Of a stretch of 64,000 nt of DNA, positions 1-10,945 are shown piece after piece. The position numbers and the translations under genes were made by a program. Under the pieces are notes generated by a model that did no database searches, was not told the DNA's origin, and saw nothing but the letters and a program-made list of their open reading frames with translations. The stretch's first letter is position 1. Each line of letters starts with the position of its first letter. Location: positions 19,736,277 to 19,800,276 of the forward strand of contig OW386289.2 of the NCBI GenBank assembly GCA_936432065.2, read 5' to 3'. Source of the stretch: Rutpela maculata (Eukaryota > Arthropoda > Insecta > Coleoptera > Cerambycidae).

Positions 1-1294
1 ATTCTTTTATCGCCTCCATGCTGTTTGGATCAACCTTGATTCCTTCCTTGGTGATTATATAACCTAAATATGCCGTTTCGTTTTTACTCATTTCACATTT
101 TTTTAAGTTTAGTGTAAGTCCATTTTCGCTTATAAATTTCAGAACCGTGTGTAAGTTCTCATCATGCTCTTTACGATCACGGCCACTTATTAAAATGTCA
201 TCTGCATGGGCCAGTACCCGATCTAAATTTAACTCGCCTATTAAGTTACCTATAGTTTTTTGAAACACCTCTGGGGCACTGGTGATGCTGAATGGCACTC
301 TTTTATACATATACCTGCCAAATGGTGTTAAGAAGGTGGTGTACTCTTTGGACTCTTCAGAAAGTTTCAGCTGCCAAAATCCACTTGAAAAGTCTAACTT
401 TGAAAACACTGTAGCATCCCGTAACTTTGCTAAAGTTTCTTCTACTGATGGCAATTGAAAACGTTCACGTTTCATAAATTTATTCAGTTCTGTTAGGTCA
501 CTACACACCCGAACACTATTGTCTTTTTTGAAGGTAACCACCATCGGCGCGCACCACTCCGTTGGCTCTTCGATTTTCTCTACGATACCTTCTTGTACCA
601 TCCTTGATATTTCCTGTCTGACTTTTTCTAATAAAAGCAATGGGATTCTTCTTGATGTACTTATTGAGTTTTCGAAGAGTTGTATTCTGTATTCGAATTT
701 TTTTAATTTTCCAAGGCCCTTGAATAGTTGCGGGTACTTTTCAGTTATTTTGTTCTTAAAAGAATCTTCCTGAGCCGTTCTCAAATCTCTTTGCACGCTA
801 TTAATATCGCTTTCCATTTTCAACTTTTCGTTCGTCCATTCAACCAACCCTAGCTTTAGAAGTGCGGACCTACCTAACAAATTTTCCTTTGTATCTACCA
901 CAAAACATTTTACTTTATGGTTTTCATTGTTCCATTTTACAGGTATTTTAATTTTACCCAGTACGTTTAATTTACTGTTGTTTCTGGTCCCAGGTCCTAC
1001 CAATGTTGCGTTTGTTTGTTTTATTGTATACTCTCCTTTTAATTTTTTGTTAAAGTCGTTCACAGAAATTATACTTTCATCCGCACCGGTATCGATCTTA
1101 AATTTTATTTTTCTAACGCCCACTTTAAATTTAATTTTCCAAGGCGCGCTTTTGTTGGTTACATTACCTATGTCAGGGATTCCCAACAGGTGGTCCGCGG
1201 ACGATGTCTTGGGGGTCCGCGAAATGTCACTGAGATATTCAATTGTTTTATATTTTACTTGACTTGCAGTGGTAGATTCTACATAATCTTGAAT
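1..1294 (-). CDS. Ty3/gypsy retrotransposon pol fragment: protease and reverse transcriptase
   Basis: The minus strand is open from 1294 to the window edge, so the gene is cut by the window. The aspartic protease comes first, with active site DTGAD at about 1085-1100. Then comes reverse transcriptase: SDLTELNKF at about 490-515, LDFSSGFWQL at about 370-400, and the catalytic AHADDILISG at about 185-215, where most relatives have Y/F-x-DD. The TLNLKKCEMS segment follows at about 80-110. RNase H and integrase would lie outside the window. No in-frame stop was seen, so this part is better kept than the adjoining gag. The order fits the gag remnant just upstream. Family assignment to Metaviridae (Ty3/gypsy) is from these motifs; the clade is not determined. 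Confidence 0.9.
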   Translation of the reverse strand, partial: MQDYVESTTASQVKYKTIEYLSDISRTPKTSSADHLLGIPDIGNVTNKSAPWKIKFKVGVRKIKFKIDTGADESIISVNDFNKKLKGEYTIKQTNATLVGPGTRNNSKLNVLGKIKIPVKWNNENHKVKCFVVDTKENLLGRSALLKLGLVEWTNEKLKMESDINSVQRDLRTAQEDSFKNKITEKYPQLFKGLGKLKKFEYRIQLFENSISTSRRIPLLLLEKVRQEISRMVQEGIVEKIEEPTEWCAPMVVTFKKDNSVRVCSDLTELNKFMKRERFQLPSVEETLAKLRDATVFSKLDFSSGFWQLKLSEESKEYTTFLTPFGRYMYKRVPFSITSAPEVFQKTIGNLIGELNLDRVLAHADDILISGRDRKEHDENLHTVLKFISENGLTLNLKKCEMSKNETAYLGYIITKEGIKVDPNSMEAIKE

Positions 1295-1317
1295 TTAAGA
1301 TTTTAAGAGGTCCTTGT

Positions 1318-2126
1318 CAGTATAGCGACCGATGAGGGAGTCCTTGAAAAAATCTTGTTGGGAACCACTGACCTATGTTAATAATTTCACTTATGTTTCT
1401 TTCGGAGCTTAAAGTATCTGTCGAGGTGTCTCCCTCGTCTTGTATTTCTGAAAGATTTTTTGTTCGACACTACAATTTTACACTTGCAGCATCTCATTTT
1501 GTTAGCGGGGCACTTATGCTTTGCACGAGGAGAATGACCACATCTACCGCAATTCTGATTAACTGTTTTATCTCGACCCTCTCTTTGTTTTTGTTTATCA
1601 GGTTGCCTTTTTTTATAGCTCACTCTACTTATATTTTCTACTTCACCTCTTAGTTCTTTGTTTTCCACTTTGATTCTTTCTGCCTGAGTGATTTTGTCAA
1701 CGGTTTTTTCCAAAGTTAATTCGCTGTCCATTTGAAGGTTCTCGCTCAATTTAGTATCCCGTATTCCAACGACCAATCGATCACGGATGAGTTCTTTTTC
1801 TAAATTTTGATAGTTGCAACTTTTAGCTAAGCTTATCAGTGCTGCAATAAATTCTTCAGCCGATTCACCTTCTTTTTGGACTCGCATATTAAATTTAGCC
1901 CTGGAGTAAATAACATTTTTGTCATGCCAGTGAAATGTTTTTCGAAGCACTCCTTCAGCTCTTTGTAAGTTTTGAAATCCTCTTCCTTTTTTTGTAAGGA
2001 TTCGAGTAGTTTTGTTACTTTTGGTCTCATATGGAGTAGTAAACTGTTTACCTGCTCCTTTTCATCAGTTTTGTCTGCTTTTATAGCTAGGCGATACCTC
2101 TCAAAGTGTGAAATCCAAGACTGCCA
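1318..2126 (-). pseudogene. Ty3/gypsy gag, 3' part, frameshifted
   Basis: This is the downstream part of the gag gene of the element at 1-1294. The reading starts with a W-x-x-W...FERYR segment (about 2060-2120) typical of insect gypsy Gag. It changes frame near 1900-1915, then continues through RVQKEGESAEEF and IRDRLVVGIRD to a cysteine knuckle (CGRCGH...C, about 1500-1545). The second knuckle (CCKC) changes frame again near 1480-1500, and the last frame runs to a TGA at 1318-1320. At least two frameshifts make it a pseudogene. Its upstream part lies at 5116-5334, displaced by the insertion at 2130-5112. The role in the family is the capsid/nucleocapsid of the virus-like particle. Confidence 0.82.
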
Positions 2127-2129
2127 GTC

Positions 2130-3017
2130 TAGATCAGTGCCAAACCAGTTTCCAAAGGCAAAAAATCTGAAAAATTCTTAGCAGTATATGGATGGTGGGA
2201 AAATTTAGGATTAATGGTATATAACTGGGGAAAAATCCATTGGACCGCAACAGATAACCGGAAGTGGGGTGAGGGTGTGAAAAGGTGTGTGTTTAGTGGT
2301 AAAACGTAGTTTTTTACAATTTCTGGCAAAAGAAGACCTCCTATCGAAAAAAGTTTAATGTAAAAGTTGTAGATAATTGAGAGATCTGCAACTTTTATTT
2401 GAACCATTTTTTACATAACCTCAAAAATATTGAGAAAAATGCGAAACGAAACGAAAAACCAATTTTTTGTTTTTTTATTTTTATCCTCCACAAAAATAAT
2501 TTAATTTTGATGAAATTCGGTGAAAATGTACATTGTTATGCATCAAAAAGCTGTAATTTTTTTGTGGCGTAATATTCATTTTTTGACTTTTTTGCGAATT
2601 TAATTTGAAAAAAAGGCCTAATTTTCAATCAAAAAAGTTGATTAAGAAAGTTTTGATTTTTGAAAATTTCAGGACGGTATTCTTTTCGTTAAAACTTCTA
2701 CTTTAAGATGGTGTAAAAAAATCATACTGTTACTGTGGAAAAACATTGTCAAAAATGGAAAAAACCAAAAAAACACTTTTTTCAAGATCGATTTTTCCGT
2801 AAATGTCACTAATTCTTCATTGTTCATTTAAATGAAGTGTTTTAAGTGGTACAAAATGGTAATTTCAATGTAATATGTAATAAGGGAACTTTAATTAACC
2901 GTTTAAGGCTCGGACTGTTGAAAACCGAAATGTTTAAAGAAAAATTTTACCTAAGAAATTGCTAAAAATGACCATTTATAGGCAAGAAAAATACTTTTTT
3001 ATGTTTTATGGGCACAC
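2130..3017 (+). repeat. Left terminal inverted repeat, about 0.89 kb
   Basis: This arm pairs with 4303-5112. It is AT-rich with no coding evidence. The short open frames in it on both strands are chance. Confidence 0.85.
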
Positions 3018-3283
3018 ATAGATTGAAACAATTTTATTGATATACATGTTTCAAAACATTCAAAGTTGAAAAATTGAATTATGGCGGGGCAGTTTTACTA
3101 CTACGTGGTCTCGAGTGCGCGCGCACTTCTTTTTCGTTCTTTTTTTCCAGCTCGCTTGCAACCCACCTGTCCTTGCCTTTTCACGCGTTCATAACTGGCA
3201 CGTCGTTGTTTACACCGTTATTCATCGTAATTTTCAATATTAACTTCTGTGTTTCTCCTTACATATAATTTGCTTTATATGAT

Positions 3284-4230
3284 ATGAAAAAGTATTTGGA
3301 GTATGCGGTTGCTCCATTTCCATTGTCAATATTTACAGGAAATGGTCTCAGAAAAAATGTGAAATCGCATGTTTACGATGAATTTACGAGCATTAATGCA
3401 TTGCCGATCTCCAGTAATACTGTGTGTACACGTTGTTGATGGTGGGTTTCTGCTACACAGAGTAGTTTGGCAAAAAAATGATACGATTGATGAAATCGTT
3501 AATAAGTATTTGGATTACGTACAGAGCCACTACGCAGCAAACAGTTACGTGGTATTGGATGGGTATCCCGAAGCTGACGTGACAATTGTAAAATCATTAC
3601 TGGCTAACCAAAATTTATCAAAGCTCACAGAAATTTTGTATCGAAAAAATGTAGACAAACAAACAATAGCCGAAAATGGATTGAAGCTAATAGCGTCTAT
3701 TTATAAATGTAAGAAAAAGGATACGTCACTGAACGAATTGAGGTTTGAAATATATTAATCTGCTACGGTAAGGACTTCATTTAATTTAGAAAAACTACCA
3801 CCGACTGAGGGAGCAGCTGAACAACACTGCTACAGGGCTTATTTTCAACATTGGTAACAAACTTACAGCTACGGAATAATGCCTAAATTGACAGAAAAAT
3901 AATTAATTCCTGAAAGTTGGCTGAAATCTATCTGCTGCAGCTGTGAAACTGGTTGTGGTAGTAAAAGATGCAGCTGTCGAAAGCATGGAGTAAAATTGTC
4001 ACGGGGCTGAAAATTGTTCTAAATCTGAAATGCAACCATTAGAAGAAATCAGCGATTCGGAGGAGATATGTGACGAAACAAATGTTCAAAATAATATTGA
4101 AAATAAAGATCTAGATGAACTTGAGGACCTTGACGAAGTCGAAGACCTTATCGAAGTTCCTGAAGAAACCGTACAATGTGTTGAGTCTCATGATGTAGAG
4201 CAGCTTCCCAGAAAAATGAGATTATTATAA
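3284..4230 (+). pseudogene. Broken element-borne gene with C-terminal CXC/tesmin-like cysteine motif
   Basis: This is the cargo of the element at 2130-5112, with coding pieces in three frames. From ATG 3284 a short N-terminal piece reads KYLEYAVAPFPLSIF. Near 3410 it passes to another frame that is open to 3758 and carries VVDGGFLLHRVVWQ and VVLDGYPEADV. After a gap, 3918-4013 reads CCSCETGCGSKRCSCRKHG, a cysteine pattern like the CXC (tesmin/TSO1) domain. One more shift leads into ENCSKSEM and an acidic tail (4030-4230). I recall similar proteins (N-terminal YEL..P.SLF, LHR(V/I).W, C-terminal CNC..C...CSC) as uncharacterised multicopy invertebrate proteins, but their function is unknown to me. 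The gene is dead in this copy. Confidence 0.6.
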
Positions 4231-4302
4231 ACTTTGATTATGTATTTCTACTTTGTTAATTGATTTAATGTAAAATGCGTAATAAAATTATTTTTAATGT
4301 GA

Positions 4303-5112
4303 GAGTGCCCATAAAGCATAAAAAAGTTTTTTTTTTGCCTAAAAATGGTCATTTTTAGCAGTTTCTTAGGTAAAATTATTGTTTAAACATTTCGGTTTTC
4401 AGCAGTCCGAACCTTAAACGGTTAATTAAAGTTCCCTTATTACGTATAACATTGAAATTACCGTTTTGCACAACTTATAACACTTCATTTAAATGAACAA
4501 TGGGGAATTAGTGACATTTACGGTAAAATCGATCTTGAAAAGAGTGTTTTTTGGTTTTTTCCATTTTTGACAATGTTTTTCTATAGTAACACTGTGATTT
4601 TTTTCACCATCTTAAAGTAGAGGTTTTAATGAAAAAAATACCGTCCTGAAATTTTCAAAAATCAAAACTTTGTTAATAAACTTTCTTGATTGAAAATTAG
4701 GCCTTTTTTTCAAATTAAATTCGCAAAAAAATCAAAAAATGGATATTACGCCTTAAAAAAATTACAGCTTTTTTGATGCATAACAATGTACATTTTCACT
4801 GAATTTCATCAAAATAAAATTATTTTTGTGGAAGATAAAAACAAAAAAAAACAAAAAATTGGTTTTTCGTTTCGCTTCGCGTTTTTCTAAAAATTTTTGA
4901 GGTTATGTAAAAAAATGGTTCAAATAAAAGTTGTAGATCTCTCACGTTTTACCCCTAAACACACACCTTTTCACACCCCCACCCCACTTCCGGTTATCTG
5001 TTGCGGTCCAATCGATTTTTCCCCAATTAAATACCAAGAATCTTAAATTTTCCCACCACCCATATACTGCTAAGAATTTTTTTTTTTATCAAAAACTATT
5101 GGCACTGCTCTA
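4303..5112 (-). repeat. Right terminal inverted repeat, about 0.81 kb
   Basis: This is the inverted partner of 2130-3017. The shared inner limit is near the tetrad GGGCAC/GTGCCC at 3017 and 4303. No gene is visible. Confidence 0.85.
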
Positions 5113-5115
5113 GTC

Positions 5116-5334
5116 GTCCTTTTCGAAAGAAAATATTTGTGGAGAGGGAACCGAATTAAGGAGAGCATGTTGTTGTTTTTGAGCTTCAACTACTAGTTTC
5201 AATCCTTCGATTTGAGCTTTTAACACTTCCACGGACACTTGGGTGAAGTTAGCAACGCGTTGCCAGCAACGCGCCCCGGCAACGGCAACGACCAGCAACG
5301 GAAATAAGTTTTGAGGCAATATTCGAACTATCAT
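5116..5334 (-). pseudogene. Ty3/gypsy gag, 5' part
   Basis: This is an open minus-strand stretch ending at the edge of the inserted element. Its last residues, PQIFSFEKDD, are the segment that precedes the tryptophan-rich region in insect gypsy Gag, and that region resumes at 2126. Before it is a helical, lysine- and leucine-rich stretch (VEVLKAQIEGLKLVVEAQKQ). The ATG at 5334 may not be the true start. Upstream on this strand the sequence runs at once into satellite DNA, so no 5' LTR or primer-binding site is seen. Confidence 0.7.
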
Positions 5335-5344
5335 TAGAAAATCA

Positions 5345-6375
5345 TGAATTTAGTACCTATTTACAATGGATATATACATATCTTCCTATATATTACCACC
5401 CTCGACCTCTATATGGTAATAGTCATTGTAACTGCAAAAAAAAATTACCACAGCCGAAAACATGAAAAATTTTAAAAAATTTTCTCGAACAGCGTGCTTT
5501 GCCAGTGTTCAAATATACATTCATATCATCGTATATACTACCACCTACGACCCCTATATGGTGAGAGGCATTGTGACAGCGGAATAAAATTACTACAGCC
5601 AATAACATACAAAATTTTTTTTAAATTTTCTCGAACAGCGTGCTTTGCCAGTGTTCAAATATACGTTCATATTATCGTATATACTACCACCTACGACCCC
5701 TATATGGTGAGAGGCATTGTGACAGCGGAATAAAATTACTACAGCCGATAACATGAAAAATATTTAAAAATTATTTTTTCAAATAGCGTGCTTTGCCAGT
5801 ATTCAAATATACGTTCATATCATCGTATGTACTACCACCTGTGACCTCTATATGGTGAGAGGCATTGTGACAGCGGAATAAAATTACTACAGGCGATAAA
5901 ATGAAAAATTAAAAAATATATTTTCTCGAACAGCGTGCTTTGCCAGTGTTCAAATATACGGCTGTATCATCGTATATACTACCACCTACGACCCCTATAT
6001 AATGAGAGGCATTGTGACAATGGAATAAAATTACCACAGGCGACAACATGAGAAATTAAAAAAAATTATTTTCTCGGACAGCGTGCTTTGCCAGTGTTCA
6101 AATATATGTTCATATCATCGTATGTACTACTACCTGTGGCCTCTATATGGTGAGAGGCATTGTGACAGCGGAGTAAAATTACTACAGCCGATAACATGAA
6201 AAATTTTAAAAAATTATTTTCTCGAACAGCGTGCTTTGCCAGTGTTCAAATATACGTTCATATCATCGTATGTACTACTACCTGTGACCTCTATATGGTG
6301 AGAGGCATTGTGACAGCGGAATAAAATTACTACAGGCAATAACATGAAAAATTAAAAAAAAATATTTTCTCGAAC
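5345..6375 (+). repeat. Satellite with 147-bp monomer, about 7 copies
   Basis: The landmark AGCGTGCTTTGCC recurs near 5491, 5637, 5786, 5932, 6080 and 6227, a spacing of 146-148 bp. A diverged first copy (5345-5490) has the rest of the monomer. Each unit contains a conserved CTATATGGTGAGAGGCATTG block and an A/T-rich link. Short open frames here are repeats of one another and are not genes. Confidence 0.9.
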
Positions 6376-7979
6376 AAACAGATTTCTGTCATAAATCTGT
6401 CAAAAGGTAAATAGGTATATTGTTTTTTTTTCCATTTTTGACTTAACTCTACAAGTTACGGAACCCGCGATAAAAGAGATGTTTTTACCCCTTCCGATCA
6501 TTTCCTACTCTAATCTTTTTTTTTTCAACTTTTTTATCAACGTCATTACACGTTGCACAAGGTTTCATCAAAATCCATTCATTAGCACTCAAATTAGAGG
6601 TGATTGGACTATGTCAAATTGGAACAAATTTCAACGTTTAACGGAAAAAGCTGATAAAGTGTTGAAACTTGGCAAGGATTTTAGGATTTACTATTAAACA
6701 TACTAAAAGTCCCCAGCTCAAACTGTTGCGCTCGAGCTGGCATCTTGGAGAAATGGCGCTCCGATTCAGCTTATTTCTTATACATATCTCTCTAACCATT
6801 AGCGATATCAAAAATATGTTTATGTAAAAAATAAAGCTTATAAAAATCTCTACAGAGTGTTATATGCATTTTTTTCTAATCTATTATTATTATATTCTTC
6901 GGTAATATGAAAACAAAGAGTATATATATTGCATTTCGTCGACTCATTTCAACAATTGTAAAAATCACTCGTAGGGAATAAAGATATATCTTCGTATTTT
7001 TATAAAATACGCAACAACTTTCAAAATGTCCGTCATGTCTCTTTTAAGAAATAAAAAACAAAAGTCCGATTTTAATGAAATTTTGACAAAATTAGTGTTA
7101 GTTATAAGAACCTCAGCGTTTTTAAAAGAAAATCAGTCAGCACATATGAAGGTTATGAAATTTTATGAAAATAATACACGTGAAGAGTGTTGTAAGCTTT
7201 GATAAGATCGTGGATTTAAGTGACATAGGTACTTGCAATTTTAATGATTTCCCGATAATACCATCTTGATTGTCCAAATGGTCAGTATACTAAGTATGTA
7301 GTATCTCTGTGTTTGTAGAATCTTATCAAAGGTGTTACAACACACTCTTCACATGCATTTTTTTTCATAAAATGTTTTATAAACCTTTATATTTACTAAT
7401 AGATTTTTTCAAAATCAATAGGTTCTTCCTTTAGCTAACATACTGTACTATACTGTCTAAATTTCAATAAAATTGTAGTTTTCTCTTTTAAGTTATCGTA
7501 CTCACAAAAGTGCCGTAAAGACAGACAGATGGACAAACCGACAGACTGACAGACAGATATACGACGGATGTTTTAAAGTTATTCGGTATTCTAGAACCAA
7601 TATAATATCGAGTTTTATTTTTTTTCCAGTGATATTTCCGCTTTTAGAAATGCGTTGATCAAATGTAATTTTCTTATTTTAGAAGGTTATAATAACAGAT
7701 ATGGAAAAAAAATATACTACATTTTTTGTAGAGAATTTCATAAGCTTTATTTTTTATAGGAGACATAATTTCGATATCTCTAATTAAAAGTTTAGCGAGA
7801 TGTAAGCAAATAACTTAATTAGAGCACCAAGAAACAGAGTTGGGGACTTTAAGTATGTTTAATAGTGGGCCTCAACGAACATCTCTGTCAAGTTTCAAAA
7901 CTTTATTAGTTTTTTTCCATCTAATTTTCCTTATTTGACTGGAATAATATAGGTATTTATAATTTTTTTTCTATTTTAG

Positions 7980-8054
7980 AATGTAAAACAGACAATTAAA
8001 ACTATGTCAGTTCGTAGAGCTACTGGCAGTGGCAGTACAATTAGAGAAAATACG
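7980..8054 (+). pseudogene. Exon-like block in repeat R, copy 1; splice donor lost
   Basis: A pyrimidine-rich tract ending CTATTTTAG precedes an ATG at 8004 and the reading MSVRRATGSGSTIRENT. The place of the donor reads ATAAGT. The same block in copy 2 (59621-59695) ends with a canonical GTAAGT. This looks like a 5' coding exon of an unknown gene carried by the repeat. The product is not recognised. Confidence 0.4.
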
Positions 8055-8334
8055 ATAAGTTTATATTTTAAGTTCTAAAACCTTGGACATTTTGCATTTG
8101 AATTTTGTGAAAACTGCTGTTTTTACCAATTTTCTTCTGAATATAATAAGGCTCTATAAGAAAGATTTTATTGTTTATTATTTCATATTGAAATATTTGT
8201 TTCGGTAATGAGAAACTTCACCTTCGGTTACTTTTTTTGCCTAATTTTTAATTTAGTTTATACCTACTTAGTGTTTCATTTTAAGTTTGCCCACTCTCAT
8301 CGAAACTTTGTTATTTTGCTAGATGGAATTCAAA

Positions 8335-9889
8335 GGACAATGTTAAAAATAGCTGATTTTTGGTCCCTATCCCGGAACGCATAAGACCCAGAGAAAATAG
8401 TTGAAAAAGGCTCAAGATTAATAAAAATACATCTTCGTTTTACCAAAAGCCTGAGGAAAATTTTATTTCACCCCTAAAAACATAAAAACAACCACTAAAA
8501 TGCTATAAATAATAGCTTATACTGAATGTGATAATTATATTTATTTTATGATAACTAATATGTATCGATTCAACAGAGATAACAAAAAGGTAAAAACTAC
8601 CCCTATCCACACCCTATTCGGGGGATGGAACGCCATACACAGCATCTAATATTAAAAAAATAGGTACCAAGGTGATTAAAAATATACAAAATGATTTTTC
8701 AATTTCAGTTGAGCCAGACCTTCAACTGATTCTGACCTCAGCATCCCCATTTTCAAAAACAACCCCTATAAGGTATAATAAAAAATAAATAATAAATTAT
8801 TATATTATAATTATTACATTATTATATACATATACATATGTAGGAGTAATTATATATAATTGCATTTTTAGGAGAATGTTTATTAAATATTCAGAGAGTT
8901 TTACATTATAATAATATAATAATAATAATAATAATAATAATAACGTTTATTTGGAATTAAAAGATTACTCAATGTAACAATAAAGTTGTTTACCAAATAA
9001 AACACTCAGGTTTCGCAGAAGTATTCTAGTGACACTTGTTTGCGATTTTCAGTGTGTGAACATTTAATTTTTACACTGTTTAATATCTATCTATATATAA
9101 TATTTACTTATATACTATAATACTGCACATACACTTAGTATTATAGTTAACATTTTGCTACCTACATACAGTTAGTTCACCAGTAAGATATAAATTCGTT
9201 TTTGGGATAAAAGAAAATGTTTTTTTTTCTATAATTTTTCGTAATAAGGATACTCACGTCAAGACAAAGTGAATGTCTTCCCTTTTACTAGTAGAAAATA
9301 ATTTGGAGCATTACTAAGTGCCGCGGCATTCTTTTAGTATCCGATACTGTGAATAGAATTGCACCCCGAATAGGGTAGTTTGGTGGTTTCCAGGGTCGCT
9401 AACTAAAGCACTTTTTTGTAATAATACTTGCTGCGAATATTATTTCATACCCTTATAGGGGTTGTTTTTGAAGACAGAGATGCTGAGGTCAGGAACAGAT
9501 GAAGGTCTGGCTAAACTAATATTAAAAAATCATTTTGTACATTTTTAATCACCTTGGTACCTATTTTCCTAATATTAGATGCTGTGTATGTCGTTCCATC
9601 CCCCGAATAGGGTGTGGATAAGGGTAGTTGTTACCTTTTTGTTATCTCTATTGAATCGATACCTAATAGTTATCATAAAAGAAATATAATATTCACATTC
9701 AGTATAAACTATTATTTATAGCATTTTAGTGGTTGTTTTTATGTTTTTAGGGGTGAAAAAAAATTTTCCCCATCCTTTTGGTACCACGAAGACGTGTTTT
9801 TATTAATTTTGAGCCTTTTCCAACCATTTTCTCTGGGTCTTATGCGTTCCGGGATAGGGGCCAAAAATCAGCTATTTTTAACATTGTCC
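8335..9889. mobile_element. Non-coding palindromic element, about 1.55 kb
   Basis: The ends are GGACAATG and CATTGTCC, with inverted arms of about 450 bp (8335-8785 and 9440-9889). The arms share the GGGTGTGGATA and CACCTTGGTACCTA blocks. The middle (8786-9439) is AT-rich with ATT/AAT microsatellites and no gene. The uninterrupted sequence in copy 2 of repeat R (about 59960-59985) shows it is an insertion. Comparing the flanks gives no obvious target duplication. Confidence 0.8.
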
Positions 9890-10753
9890 TCTTGGTGTTT
9901 TATAAGTCCACGAAGTTCAAATCATTTTAGAACCGTATTCTGCATGCCCTGCTAGAATCAAATTCAGAATTCGTATATGCATTGCTAATTCATGCTTTGC
10001 AAAATAGTAGTTTATTTTCAATCGTAGTAGCCTCGGCCTTTTAAAAAAAAATGTCATTAGTGTCAATGAAGTTGTTCCAAATTCAATTTAATTTTACTTT
10101 AATAACAAAAACAAGTGTGTGGTTGAACTTGAAATTCGATAATGTGATATATTTGGATACTTGTCTTGTTTGTTTTTATTATTAAAAATTATTAAATACG
10201 GAAAACGCAGTAGCTGGCTTAAAATGTTTAAGTGTACATTTCAAATGTTATTATGTACATAGTGTGACCATGCATAGACTTACTATTACCTAAGTAAAAC
10301 CCAAATAAACAGATTAAACACACTTAAACAAAATCTGAAATACTACCCAGATAGCATTTCTACATTCAGAGCATGTGCTCGGAACGTACTTTATGTACCA
10401 TATGGAACTAAGAATTAATATTCATTTTGTATTCCATGTAGATAATCTGAATGTCAGAGAGACGTACAGATGACCGCCTCTCGATATACGAGTAAGATTC
10501 CTACAACATACCCATAGACCAAAACGGAATTTGATATGAACCAGAAACGTATATTGATATACTGATAGATACATGAGGTATATAGGAGGAAGGTATATCC
10601 TACATTCACAATGTACACTGCATGTTCACGGTATATGAGTACTACCTTCGTAGGAATTAAACCGTAGGTGCCTGGCATGTTACACATGGTTCATAAATCT
10701 ATGATGCATGTATATTGTAGGAATGAACATTATGTATCAGTGGCAGCTATAAC

Positions 10754-10945
10754 TACTTCACTCATGCCATGTATTTTCTTCAGAGTTTAATTATTATAAT
10801 AATTTATTACTTATTGTAATCATAGATGAGTCACTGCTTCATTCTGAATATGTTCTGTATGACGCAGCGACTCATCTATGATTACAGCAAATAATAAATT
10901 ATTATAATAATTAAACTCAAGAGAATACATGATATGAGTGAAGTA
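10754..10945. repeat. 192-bp hairpin inside the arm
   Basis: The left half (TACTTCACTCATG...) and right half (...GAGTGAAGTA) are inverted around about 10850, with stems including TTTAATTATTATAATAATTT. The same hairpin occurs in the partner arm at about 33315-33512. Confidence 0.85.

Larger units (their letters stand above)
2130..5112. mobile_element. Long-TIR (foldback-like) DNA element inserted in the gypsy gag
   Basis: The left arm (2130 to about 3017) and right arm (about 4303 to 5112) are inverted copies of each other with small indels. The outermost 14 bases are TAGATCAGTGCCAA on the left and TAGAGCAGTGCCAA when the right end is reversed, one mismatch. A 3-bp direct repeat GTC (2127-2129 and 5113-5115) flanks the element. 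Removing the element and one GTC makes the two gag halves continue in one frame, which fixes the boundaries. A 5-bp alternative (CTAGA) would leave a stop codon in gag. The unique middle carries the broken gene at 3284-4230. Superfamily is not assigned. Confidence 0.85.
6405..10345 (+). repeat. Dispersed repeat R, copy 1 (interrupted at 8335-9889)
   Basis: This closely matches 58308-60437 in the same orientation. Copy 1 has about 290 bp extra near 6889-7182. Copy 2 has about 70 bp extra near 58887-58960. Copy 1 is also interrupted by the palindromic element at 8335-9889 and ends exactly where the CCCAG end at 10346 begins. Both copies carry a weak 70-aa frame (6479-6697 and 58377-58580) and one exon-like block. 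In copy 2 the repeat is internal to the large element 54749-63245, so copy 1 is probably a remnant of a related element. Confidence 0.85.

Noticed and set aside
519..1653. Plus-strand frames over the gypsy element
   Set aside because: Antisense to the protease, RT and gag coding sequence, which carry recognisable motifs on the minus strand.
2130..5112. 5-bp CTAGA target duplication for the long-TIR element
   Set aside because: It would leave a TAG stop inside the restored gag frame, whereas the 3-bp GTC reading keeps the frame.
5345..6375. CRISPR-like array
   Set aside because: The repeats are contiguous 147-bp satellite monomers with no spacers, in a eukaryotic context.
10454..10687. 77-codon frame conserved in both arms (also 33574-33807)
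   Set aside because: The arms are near-identical DNA, so an open frame is expected in both. No motif, and the frame runs across subterminal palindromic words.
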